Below, piece by piece: positions 1 to 6,628 of a stretch of 37,868 nucleotides of DNA. Below the pieces are notes generated by a model. The model was not told the origin of the DNA. It did not search any database and was given only the letters and a program-made list of their open reading frames with translations. Each line of letters begins with the position of its first letter. Positions within the stretch are counted from its first letter, which is position 1. Made by a program: the position numbers and the translations under genes. The DNA is from a virus: positions 1 through 37,868 of IMG/VR virus record IMGVR_UViG_3300025736_006128. The stretch is one strand, 5' to 3'.

Positions 1-941
1 GCCGTCAAACGAACCCCCGTCGGCGGTAGCGGTGCCTGGCGCATGGTCACGCCCTCAATATTCTCATGGTCAAAATAAACAAAATACGTCGCCCGGTTAT
101 ATGTCCCCTGCGCGCCCATCATTTCAAAAATCAACTTAAACTTACCATTCCCGGAAGCAATGCACCGCCCGCCCGCGAAATCAAATACCTGCACATCATC
201 AAAAAATTCCAGCGGCGCAAACGTTCCCGAAACCGCCCTGTCCGGGCTCAACACATTATCGCCACCGCCGCCCTGCGAAAGCATATACCGGTGCGGATTT
301 AACAAACACATCGGGCTGCCATTTTCCAGGCGCTCGATACACCACAAATACGCGCCCCCTGAATCCGTGAAATTTACGTCAAACTGAAACTCAGTCCCGG
401 AAAAATGCCACGGGTCCCCACTGCTGCCGCTGCCGCCGGTACGATTCAGAATCGTCAACCCCGCCACCTGCGGCTTCACCGTATTCGCTGGTTTGTAAAT
501 CCGCCCCACATCCAGCGACTCCCACGGCGGCAGCTCGAAATACACATGCATCCGTGAACTGCTGCTGATTTCCCGAAACGTTTTATCCGCGCCATCCTTT
601 TCCCGTGCCGAAATCCTGAAATAATACGTACCCGCCCGGAAGCCGTCCCAATAAAACACCTCATTTTGAAAATCCTCCCAGCTGGTAAACGGCCCGGAAA
701 AAAACTGCGTACTGCAGTTGCGATACCAGTCCAGATGCACCTCTCCGGCAAACTCCCAGTCGTCCGATTGATACTTCTCCGGCACCCAATACCGCCAACT
801 AAATTCGCCACTATTACACACCACCGGATCCGACCACGTGCCCGCGCCCCGACTAATCGCATTCATCCCAATCGGCTCCGCGTACATCCCGAAAAGCACC
901 GCCGGCAGTAAAAAAATAACCCATAAATAAACTTTTTTCAT
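1..941 (-). CDS. Secreted protein of unknown function, C-terminus cut by window edge
   Basis: The reading frame is open from an ATG at 941 to the left edge, giving about 313 residues with no stop. The first 20 or so residues (MKKVYLWVIFLLPAVLFG) form a good signal peptide: two lysines, a hydrophobic core and small residues. The body is rich in W, Y, G and D and looks like an extracellular beta-rich protein. The last visible residues (PLPPTGVRLT) resemble the start of a fibronectin type III-like repeat. A GGGGTG ribosome binding site lies just upstream of the ATG. A TATAAT on the minus strand at 1012-1017 could be a -10 box, but I see no convincing -35. It diverges from the plus-strand gene at 1131. 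No family is recognised; it may be an exported adhesin-type cargo gene. Confidence 0.7.
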   Translation of the reverse strand, partial: MKKVYLWVIFLLPAVLFGMYAEPIGMNAISRGAGTWSDPVVCNSGEFSWRYWVPEKYQSDDWEFAGEVHLDWYRNCSTQFFSGPFTSWEDFQNEVFYWDGFRAGTYYFRISAREKDGADKTFREISSSSRMHVYFELPPWESLDVGRIYKPANTVKPQVAGLTILNRTGGSGSSGDPWHFSGTEFQFDVNFTDSGGAYLWCIERLENGSPMCLLNPHRYMLSQGGGGDNVLSPDRAVSGTFAPLEFFDDVQVFDFAGGRCIASGNGKFKLIFEMMGAQGTYNRATYFVYFDHENIEGVTMRQAPLPPTGVRLT

Positions 942-1060
942 CAGACACCCCGCATTAGTTAACCCTAATAAATACAACACATAAAGCCCCACGCCCCCTA
1001 ATAATGCAACCATTATACCGAAAAAAAATGCACTTTTTTTGCCTGACCCGTAAAAAAGCC

Positions 1061-1089
1061 TTGACTTTTATAATGTAATATGTTATATT
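1061..1089 (+). promoter_or_regulatory. Sigma70-type promoter for the AT-rich gene at 1131
   Basis: TTGACT at 1061-1066 and TATATT at 1084-1089 are separated by exactly 17 nt. Transcription would start near 1096, giving a leader of about 35 nt with an SD (GGAGAG, 1120-1125) before the ATG at 1131. Confidence 0.7.
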
Positions 1090-1130
1090 CTACTAACGAC
1101 ACAGACAAGAACCCAACTCGGAGAGAGAAA

Positions 1131-1898
1131 ATGAAAACAATGCTAGCAAAAACAAAATCAGGAAAAGAACTTGAAGTTGAAGTCAAATTTGGCGTGAACG
1201 GGATTTACGGCGTAATAAATAACATACATAACGTAACATTTGAAACGATAACCGGTCGAAGCTGTATCGCACTAACACCGGAAATTATTAAGGCTGTAAT
1301 GAATGTCGAAACCAGTATTAAAAGACCGGTTATAGCATTAACTGAAGATTGGGAGCCTATCGAAGCGGCATGGAAAGTAGAACAAAAAGAATTAGCAATG
1401 GCTGGGAAAATTGTTGGTTATACGTACAAACGCGGATGTGATGCAGCAGACACGAACTTGTTTGAATATGATTTTGATGATAAACTGATTTCGTGGAAAG
1501 CACAATGTGAACGTATTGAAGCTGATGAAAAAATGGCGACAATTTTAGCTTCCAAAGAAATATCAGAAATCGCTGAAAAAGTTGGGGCGGAAGAACTTGA
1601 TGCAGACGGCATGAGTTATTTCGGTTATAAGTTTGATTCTAACACTGTAACTAATTTGCTGGAAGCCATGAACGAAAAATTAGGCGTTATAAGCAAAAAA
1701 CAGGATGCTAAAAACGAAGCTGAAAAAGCCGAATATGATGCTAAATTCGCAGAAGCAAAAGAAACAGGCAAACCTGTAAAATTAGAAAGTTACACAGTTG
1801 ATTGTAACGATTCTTATAGAGACTGTTCTTGTGACAACATTGTAACAATGGCAATGCCGGACGGCACAACAAAAACAAACAGAATCCACTGTTATTAA
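1131..1898 (+). CDS. AT-rich orphan gene, unknown function
   Basis: This encodes 255 residues from the ATG at 1131, chosen because GGAGAG precedes it by 5 nt. An in-frame ATG at 1080 exists but falls inside the promoter. The protein is soluble, acidic and lysine-rich. It has a probable helical/coiled-coil stretch in the second half (repeated A, E and K around residues 195-225) and a Cys-rich tail (DCNDSYRDCSCDN). Base composition and codon use are clearly more AT-rich than in its GC-rich neighbours, and it has its own consensus promoter and a following hairpin. That is the pattern of an independently acquired 'moron' gene. I do not recognise a family. Confidence 0.75.
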   Translation: MKTMLAKTKSGKELEVEVKFGVNGIYGVINNIHNVTFETITGRSCIALTPEIIKAVMNVETSIKRPVIALTEDWEPIEAAWKVEQKELAMAGKIVGYTYKRGCDAADTNLFEYDFDDKLISWKAQCERIEADEKMATILASKEISEIAEKVGAEELDADGMSYFGYKFDSNTVTNLLEAMNEKLGVISKKQDAKNEAEKAEYDAKFAEAKETGKPVKLESYTVDCNDSYRDCSCDNIVTMAMPDGTTKTNRIHCY

Positions 1899-1924
1899 AA
1901 AAACCAGCCCCGCTTCGGCGGGGC
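1898..1924 (+). terminator. GC hairpin after the AT-rich gene
   Basis: GCCCCGC (1907-1913), a TTCG loop and GCGGGGC (1918-1924) form a perfect 7-bp stem directly after the stop. There is no T tract on the plus strand. The A run before it would give a T tract for minus-strand transcription, so it may act mainly in that direction. A second GCCCCG/CGGGGC hairpin lies at 1966-1986, followed by a short T run. Confidence 0.5.
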
Positions 1925-2016
1925 ATCGCCTGAATCTATCGACCTTGAAGAATAAACCATAACCGGCCCCGTCAAACCGGCGGGGCTGAATCTAAATTTT
2001 TTGTGGAGGAGAAATA

Positions 2017-2361
2017 ATGCCATCCCGCTCCGTATACATCCCGGACGACTTACTCAAAAAATGGGACGCCGTAAAAGATAAATCCGGACTCGTCAAAAAC
2101 GCCATCACCGGTGCCACCGACGGCATCCACCTGACGGGCGTCCCCGAGCACATTATCGAGGCCCTGCAGGCCCACGCCAAAGCGCGCGGCCTCAGCCTGG
2201 AAGCGCTCCTCATCGATGAAGCCGTGAGCAACCTTTACGGCGCCCTGGTCAAGTGCCCAAAATGCAACTGGCCCCTCATCGACGAACGCGAAATTCCCGA
2301 CGATGGGGCCGGCGAAATCACCTGCCAGAACTGCGGCACAGTTTCAACATTAGAACTGTAA
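2017..2361 (+). CDS. Tandem ribbon-helix-helix plus zinc-ribbon protein
   Basis: This 114-residue protein starts at an ATG preceded by GGAGGA (2005-2010). Residues 1-30 (RSVYIPDDLLKKWDAV then SGLVKNAI) fit a CopG-like ribbon-helix-helix. Residues 37-72 (IHLTGVPEHIIEALQAHAK followed by RGLSLEALL) look like a second one of the FitA/Arc type. The C-terminus has a CPKC...CQNC zinc ribbon. RHH proteins bind DNA as dimers through the beta-strand, so a small transcription regulator is likely; the target is unknown. The last codons and the stop lie inside a type E palindromic repeat, so the C-terminal tail may have been set by repeat insertion. Confidence 0.75.
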   Translation: MPSRSVYIPDDLLKKWDAVKDKSGLVKNAITGATDGIHLTGVPEHIIEALQAHAKARGLSLEALLIDEAVSNLYGALVKCPKCNWPLIDEREIPDDGAGEITCQNCGTVSTLEL

Positions 2362-2518
2362 AGTTGTGCCCCAATTCCCCCTTTGAAGGGGGTGGCTCCA
2401 CCGCAGGTGGAGACGGGGGATGTTTCTTCCCGGTTATCCCAAAACTCCCCCGGAGTGCATTGCCTTTATGCAATGCGATTCACAAACCCCGGGAATGCCG
2501 ACCTCCGTGTCGGCGCTT
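2345..2518. repeat. Repeat cluster E-A-D-B
   Basis: E (CAACATTAG then AAAGTTG, 2345-2366) overlaps the end of the RHH gene. A (2374-2426) has the CCCCCTTTGAAGGGGG core, a CTCCAC/GTGGAG hairpin and closing GGGGGAT. D (2451-2477) has GCATTGC/GCAATGC around CTTTAT. B (2488-2518) has a CCGAC/GTCGG hairpin. The exonuclease leader follows directly. Confidence 0.85.
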
Positions 2519-2552
2519 CTGTTTTTTTTCTTATCCAAAAAAAGGAACCACC

Positions 2553-3134
2553 ATGAACCTACTATTTTTCGACACCGAAACCACCGGCCTCCCAAAGGAT
2601 TTCAACGCGCCAATCACCGACACTGACAATTGGCCCCGCCTGGTACAGCTCGCGTGGATCCTCACCGACGAAACCGGCAAAGAACTACAGCGCCGTAACG
2701 ACATCGCCAAGCCGGAAGACTTCGAAATCCCGGCGGAAGTCACCGCCGTTCATGGCATCACAACCCATCGGGCACAAGTAAATGGCATCTCGCTAGGCTG
2801 GATGCTCGACCACTTTGAGGCATCCGCTCAAATATCCGGGGCCCTGGTGGCCCACAACATCACCTTTGACCTGAACATCATTGGCGCCGAGCTGGTCCGC
2901 AAAGGCATGTTTCGGCCCCATGAAAAAACCAAAACCATTTGCACCATGAACTCCGGAGTAGAGTTATGTAAACTTACAGGTAGGTACGGCAAATACAAAC
3001 GCCCTCGCCTGGCCGAACTCCATGAGTTTTTATTTGGGGAAAATTTCGACAACGCCCACAACGCCATGGCCGATACCGAAGCCATGAAGCGCTGCTTCTT
3101 CGAAATGGTCAAGCGTGGTGTCATCAAAATATAA
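2553..3134 (+). CDS. DnaQ-like 3'-5' exonuclease (DEDDh)
   Basis: This 193-residue protein starts at an ATG after AAAAGGAACC. The reading frame is open far upstream, but that part is only translated repeat DNA. Exo I is FFDTETTG (D7, E9), Exo II is the AHNITFDL stretch, and Exo III is HNAMADTEAM with the H and D of DEDDh enzymes. Known members remove nucleotides 3' to 5' from DNA or RNA with two metal ions, for proofreading or end processing. The domain is nearly the entire protein, so it is a stand-alone exonuclease like those in phage replication or repair sets, not a polymerase domain. No replication gene is visible nearby. Confidence 0.9.
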   Translation: MNLLFFDTETTGLPKDFNAPITDTDNWPRLVQLAWILTDETGKELQRRNDIAKPEDFEIPAEVTAVHGITTHRAQVNGISLGWMLDHFEASAQISGALVAHNITFDLNIIGAELVRKGMFRPHEKTKTICTMNSGVELCKLTGRYGKYKRPRLAELHEFLFGENFDNAHNAMADTEAMKRCFFEMVKRGVIKI

Positions 3135-3142
3135 TGCGCCCA

Positions 3143-3172
3143 CCTGGGAATGCCGATCTCCGCATCGGCAGT
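3143..3172. repeat. Type B palindromic repeat
   Basis: GGGAATGCCGATCTCCG with the CCGAT/ATCGG hairpin, directly after the exonuclease stop and followed by a pyrimidine-rich TTATCTTTTATC run. Confidence 0.85.
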
Positions 3173-3223
3173 TTATCTTATCTTTTATCTCTTATCTTTA
3201 ACTCCACCACCCGAACCCAAAAC

Positions 3224-3268
3224 AAAAAAACGGCCCTCTGCTGGCACTAAACGCCAACCAGGGCCGTT
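3224..3268 (-). terminator. Rho-independent terminator closing the tail-end operon
   Basis: AACGGCCCT (3229-3237) pairs with AGGGCCGTT (3260-3268) over a loop that itself pairs partly. Read leftward it ends in a T run (the A run at 3224-3230). It lies about 30 nt past the stop of the last minus-strand membrane gene. Confidence 0.85.
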
Positions 3269-3296
3269 CCATCATGGGAAAAATTTAATCCCCGTG

Positions 3297-3533
3297 CTAT
3301 TCTTTTACCACACCCGCATCATGCTTACCAAACTTAAAACCCACGACCTTGCCATCACTACCAAGCACCTTAGTACCCAGCACAATCCCGAGCAATACCA
3401 ACACATTCGCCGGGATGTCCAGCAGCTTTTTTTGGACAATACAAAGCACCATCCAGGTCAATACCACCAGAAACGTCACGCCAACCATTATCAGCCGTCC
3501 CGATGATAGGGTACCATCAAAAAATCCACGCAT
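3297..3533 (-). CDS. Small two-span membrane protein
   Basis: This encodes 78 residues. Two hydrophobic segments are visible, at about 13-33 (RLIMVGVTFLVVLTWMVLCI) and 38-55 (LDIPANVLVLLGIVLGTKVL), with a charged C-terminus (GFKFGKHDAG). It is the last gene before the terminator and follows another small membrane protein. Size and topology fit a holin-like or accessory phage membrane protein, but no family motif is seen and the lysozyme is at the other end of the window. Confidence 0.65.
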   Translation of the reverse strand: MRGFFDGTLSSGRLIMVGVTFLVVLTWMVLCIVQKKLLDIPANVLVLLGIVLGTKVLGSDGKVVGFKFGKHDAGVVKE

Positions 3534-3536
3534 CTT

Positions 3537-3818
3537 TTACCCCGCAATCTTCTGCCGTTTCGCAATCACCAAATTTTTGAAAGCGAAAAACGAAACCAGC
3601 AACACCACCGCCATCACCGCCGCCAAAGAACCATCACCCACCAGCGCCGCCATTCCGCAACTCACCACAATCACCAGCATCAGCCCGATAACCGCCACCA
3701 TCGGCTTCAGCATCAGCCGCGGCCGAATCTGACCCGGGTGTTTCACGTACAGCGCAAGCCAGCCCAGCATATAACCACCCAGCAGCATCATCAGCGCATA
3801 AATTAATCCGTATACCAT
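3537..3818 (-). CDS. Small three-span membrane protein
   Basis: This encodes 93 residues with hydrophobic segments at about 3-25, 39-60 and 64-82, and a basic C-terminus (KNLVIAKRQKIAG). It lies 3 nt downstream of the cohesin gene and 3 nt upstream of the next membrane gene, so it is cotranscribed with both. Function is unknown; a holin-like or envelope-anchoring role is possible. Confidence 0.65.
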   Translation of the reverse strand: MVYGLIYALMMLLGGYMLGWLALYVKHPGQIRPRLMLKPMVAVIGLMLVIVVSCGMAALVGDGSLAAVMAVVLLVSFFAFKNLVIAKRQKIAG

Positions 3819-3821
3819 GTT

Positions 3822-4244
3822 TTACCCCTTCACCGTTAGAGTTATCACCGCCACCGGCACCTCATCCGCCGGCGCCGTCACCGTTACCGTGTCATCATTC
3901 CAGGTCACATCCGCCTCCTTGCCCGTTTCGCCCTGCACCGTATCCGGTACCAGCGTCAAGTCATGGGTTCCCGCCTTCAGCGTTGTGAAATCAACCTCCA
4001 GAAGCAGGTATCCACCCACCGCCACGCCATTATCCGCATTCGTATAACCCAGCATCAGGTTACCCTGAAGACCATTCACCAGCGCCGCATTCTCATGCGC
4101 GAAAACACCCTGTTTCCGGATGTCACCCACCTGCAAAGCCGCCGGGTCATACCGCAACCGAAAGCCCACCGTCTTCAGCGGCAGCTTATCCAACTGCAAC
4201 CGGACCTCCACCGTAACCGTCTGTCCAATCGAAAAACTATTCAT
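3822..4244 (-). CDS. Cohesin-like domain protein
   Basis: This encodes 140 residues from the ATG at 4244, which overlaps the upstream dockerin gene by 8 nt (ATGAATAG). Nearly the whole protein fits a cohesin-type beta-sandwich: FSIGQTVTVEVRLQL, then TVGFRLRYDPAALQVGDI, a central MLGYTNADNGVAVGGYLLLEVDF, and a closing DDTVTVTA strand. Known cohesins bind dockerin domains with high affinity and calcium dependence, mostly in cellulosome scaffolds. No signal peptide is visible, although its dockerin partner has one. The frame is open upstream to 4418, so a +1 shift in the preceding A6 run would fuse the two products. A different carbohydrate-binding-like beta-sandwich is the main alternative. Confidence 0.7.
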   Translation of the reverse strand: MNSFSIGQTVTVEVRLQLDKLPLKTVGFRLRYDPAALQVGDIRKQGVFAHENAALVNGLQGNLMLGYTNADNGVAVGGYLLLEVDFTTLKAGTHDLTLVPDTVQGETGKEADVTWNDDTVTVTAPADEVPVAVITLTVKG

Positions 4245-4914
4245 TTTTTGCCATCCCAAAAAGTGAGTCAAATTCCACTTGGTCCCACACGTCAACATCC
4301 CCGTCAGCATCAAAATCAAATTCCGGATTGTAGCGCGTTGACTGCGTCGTCGTCCCAAAAGCCACGTCAAACGCCGCCTGGTCAAACACCCCGATAATCC
4401 CGTCATGGTCCGCGTCACCAGTCACGAATAGCTCAAACGCGTAAGCCGCACCCGTGCTCAGCTCAACCACGCATTCGCCACCATACGCCATCACCCTCGG
4501 CAAACGCACCAAAACCGTATCACCCGGCGCCCCCAGAATATCCGCGAACAGCTTCCCGTTAATGTACACCGAAGCCGACCCATTTTCCGGCACATAAAAC
4601 TCCAGAGTATTTTTCTCATAACTGACCGCGAAAATATCCCGCGAAATGATGGATGAAAACCCGCTTTCGTCCCCGGAAAAATTAAAAGCCGTCACCGCGA
4701 AATGCGACAACAGATTCAGGCTGTCCGGAATTTCCCAGCGCCCCGAATCCTTGGCGGCGCTACCCACCGGTTTCAGCGCTTCCGATCCGCTTCCGGCATA
4801 CAGTTTGTACCCGGCCAGATCCGCTTCAACATTCGAATTCCATTCCACAAAAATTCCCGCGCCAGCCGTGCTGAAAAAAAATAAAATAAAAATTGGAATC
4901 CATAATTTTTTCAT
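4237..4914 (-). CDS. Secreted protein with Fn3-like and type I dockerin domains
   Basis: This encodes 225 residues. Residues 1-19 (MKKLWIPIFILFFFSTAGA) are a signal peptide. Residues 22-95 resemble a fibronectin type III-like domain (VEWNSNVEADLAGYKLY ... FAVTAFNFSGDESG). A second beta-rich segment follows. Residues 166-220 form a dockerin type I domain with two complete 12-residue calcium loops: D167/D169/D171/D178 (DADHDG) and D200/D202/D204/D211 (DFDADG). Dockerins bind cohesins, and the next gene encodes a cohesin-like protein, so the pair may form a complex. The last codons contain an A6 run just before the stop. An exported host-surface or virion-appendage role is inferred only. Confidence 0.8.
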   Translation of the reverse strand: MKKLWIPIFILFFFSTAGAGIFVEWNSNVEADLAGYKLYAGSGSEALKPVGSAAKDSGRWEIPDSLNLLSHFAVTAFNFSGDESGFSSIISRDIFAVSYEKNTLEFYVPENGSASVYINGKLFADILGAPGDTVLVRLPRVMAYGGECVVELSTGAAYAFELFVTGDADHDGIIGVFDQAAFDVAFGTTTQSTRYNPEFDFDADGDVDVWDQVEFDSLFGMAKNE

Positions 4915-4922
4915 AACTGTTC

Positions 4923-5204
4923 CTATGAATTTTTTTTCAATTCTTCCAGAATGGTTTCGATTCGCCCCAGCCGCCCCTCAACCAGATTCCAAAGTTTGTT
5001 ATGCGAAACTTCCAGGGCATGAAGAACCTTTCCCAGCGCATCAAAAGATTTTTCCAATCCCTCAACCCGGACCGTCACCTTGATAAGCTCGTCGCACGGA
5101 CAATCATGCGCCTTCCTTTTGCGTAACCCGTCGTTCACGTATGCGCCCAGGAATAAACAAACCACACTCGACAGCACCGTAATCATAATCATTGTCGCAT
5201 CCAT
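4923..5204 (-). CDS. Single-span membrane protein with coiled coil
   Basis: This encodes 93 residues. One transmembrane segment lies at about 5-23 (MIMITVLSSVVCLFLGAYV), followed by a basic stretch, a CPC motif and a long amphipathic helix (about 40-93) with regular V/L spacing that fits a coiled coil. Similar layouts occur in small phage membrane proteins such as spanin or XhlA-like components. The gene sits just upstream of the dockerin gene. Function is not established. Confidence 0.65.
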   Translation of the reverse strand: MDATMIMITVLSSVVCLFLGAYVNDGLRKRKAHDCPCDELIKVTVRVEGLEKSFDALGKVLHALEVSHNKLWNLVEGRLGRIETILEELKKNS

Positions 5205-5387
5205 TCACGAATTTCCCCTAATTCCAATGTAAGTACAATAAACTAAGTCAATTACAATGCAAGACATACATTGTTCAATAATTGTGCCAGCCACCAGACC
5301 AACCGGACCGCCGCGGCAATACATCCCGGCACACCACCATCACCCCCCACCCGCACCTGATATGCCTACGCGCGCGTTATACGCAAA

Positions 5388-5460
5388 ATTGCCGAAAAAT
5401 TGCCGCAAATTGCCGCTAAATTGCCGCTTAAAATTACCGGCAATTACCCGTAATTACCGC
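5388..5460. repeat. Helically phased ATTGCCG/ATTACCG heptamer array
   Basis: ATTGCCG begins at 5388, 5399, 5409 and 5420, spaced 11, 10 and 11 nt, about one DNA helical turn. It is followed by ATTACCG (5433), CGGCAATT on the opposite strand, and two further ATTACC copies. This looks like an iteron or multi-operator array. Confidence 0.7.
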
Positions 5461-5477
5461 CCTCAAGAAACCCTTTA

Positions 5478-5608
5478 AATATTAACATTAGTCAGCTAAT
5501 GTTAATATTATTAAATCCCCCTTTGAAGGGGGTGGTTTTGCCACCGGCAAAAGTGGGGGATGTTTCTTGCCAAGTCACCCGGGAACGCCGATCTCCGCAT
5601 CGGCGCAT
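5478..5608. repeat. Composite E-A-B repeat
   Basis: E (5478-5509) is a perfect palindrome with 14-bp arms around TCAG (AATATTAACATTAG and its complement). A is at 5514-5564 with a TTTTGCC/GGCAAAA hairpin. B is at 5578-5608. Pyrimidine-rich tracts follow. Confidence 0.85.
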
Positions 5609-5726
5609 ATCTTTTTCTTTTTCTCGGCAGCTCTTATCTTTTTCTTTTTAATCTAATCCACCCAACCGTGGAGTTTTGCGCTCTTTGCAAAAACTCCGAG
5701 TTTAATGGCAAGTGTTTTTCTTGCCG

Positions 5727-6128
5727 TTAAACCGCGCACCTCACAAACTTCAACGCCACCACCGAATTCACCGGATAACCACCCATCCGCAAGTTCTCCT
5801 CAATCTCATCCGTTAGCAACTGCCCCGTAAAATACGTCCCCGGTGTTTCGGCATACCTGTAATACACCGATATTGGGGCCGGATGCCCATAACCATCCAC
5901 CCACCCGGCCAGCGTATCCAGCTTCGCATTCGTCAGATCCGCGTTATGAATGCGGATATTTGCCAGCGCCGTTTCGGTCGCCTCTTTGGGGCTGTAATAC
6001 ATTCCCACCTTACCCGTCTGCTTCACATACGAATCCGAGCCCCGGCTCCAGTTCCAATCCACATACTGAACCTCATTCTCATCAAAATCCAGCGTAGTCG
6101 CCCCGTTCACCACTCGTAAACAAACCAT
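5727..6128 (-). CDS. Probable tail-associated protein, unknown family
   Basis: This encodes 133 residues from an ATG with AAAAGGA 7 nt upstream. It is soluble, with probable beta strands (MVCLRVVNGATTLDF; APISVYYRYAETPGTYFTG) and a segment NIRIHNADLTNAKLDTLAGW. Placed between the beta-helix spike gene and the dockerin genes, it is probably a distal tail or spike accessory protein. I recognise no family. Confidence 0.6.
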   Translation of the reverse strand: MVCLRVVNGATTLDFDENEVQYVDWNWSRGSDSYVKQTGKVGMYYSPKEATETALANIRIHNADLTNAKLDTLAGWVDGYGHPAPISVYYRYAETPGTYFTGQLLTDEIEENLRMGGYPVNSVVALKFVRCAV

Positions 6129-6628
6129 ATCAAATCCTTTTTAAAATTCCCCCTTTGAAGGGGGTGCCCCTGCCAACGGCAGAGGTGGGGGATGTTCTTT
6201 ATCTCTTTTCAAACACCTCAACCCGTCAGAAATGGGGGACGTTTTTCTTTTCCCCAATAATTCGTGTCATGTCGAGCGTAGTCGAGACACGACACCGCTT
6301 TGCAACCTTACACCCCGACAATCGCTCCGCGTAAGGTTCGACCGCACTTCCGAAACGCCCCCATGCTGGGATAACTACCCCTCCAGGCAGCAAACAGTCC
6401 CTTCATGCAATCTGACGTTGCAATCTGTGGGGCTTGTACCGTCCGTCCGGCTCTATCTCTTTTCCAGCACCTCGCCCCCTCCCATTCCACCTTTGAAGGG
6501 GGTGGCTCCACCCTTGGTGGAGACGGGGGATGTTCTTTATCTCTTTTCTGACTCCGTACGGGCAGATTCCATATCTGCCCCCTTCTTTTCTTTAAAAACT
6601 CCTTAAGGCAAGGGCTCCTCTTGCCGGC
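6129..6628. other. Repeat-filled intergenic region
   Basis: A copies are at 6145-6197 and 6484-6534, and a C copy (TGTCGAGCGTAGTCGAGA) at 6266-6293. Between them are degenerate hairpins such as GGGCAGAT/ATCTGCCC near 6559-6582. Open frames on either strand here are low-complexity translations of the repeats; I see no gene. Confidence 0.7.

Larger units (their letters stand above)
5205..5726. other. Intergenic region with phased heptamers and repeats
   Basis: No credible gene is present. It holds the ATTGCCG array (5388-5460), an E-A-B composite repeat (5478-5608), pyrimidine-rich tracts and an AT-rich stretch near 5220-5280. The open frame at 5257-5478 consists of the heptamer array and proline-rich translation and is not convincing. 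Confidence 0.7.

Noticed and set aside
2253-2552. Upstream extension of the exonuclease reading frame
   Set aside because: It only translates the end of the RHH gene and A, D and B repeats; the ATG at 2553 has a ribosome site and starts the domain.
4245-4418. Upstream extension of the cohesin frame as a normal N-terminus
   Set aside because: It overlaps the dockerin calcium loops, is arginine-rich and has no ribosome site; the ATG at 4244 is coupled to the upstream stop.
5257-5478. Possible 73-codon plus-strand gene
   Set aside because: No ribosome site; low-complexity translation of the heptamer array and a proline-rich stretch.
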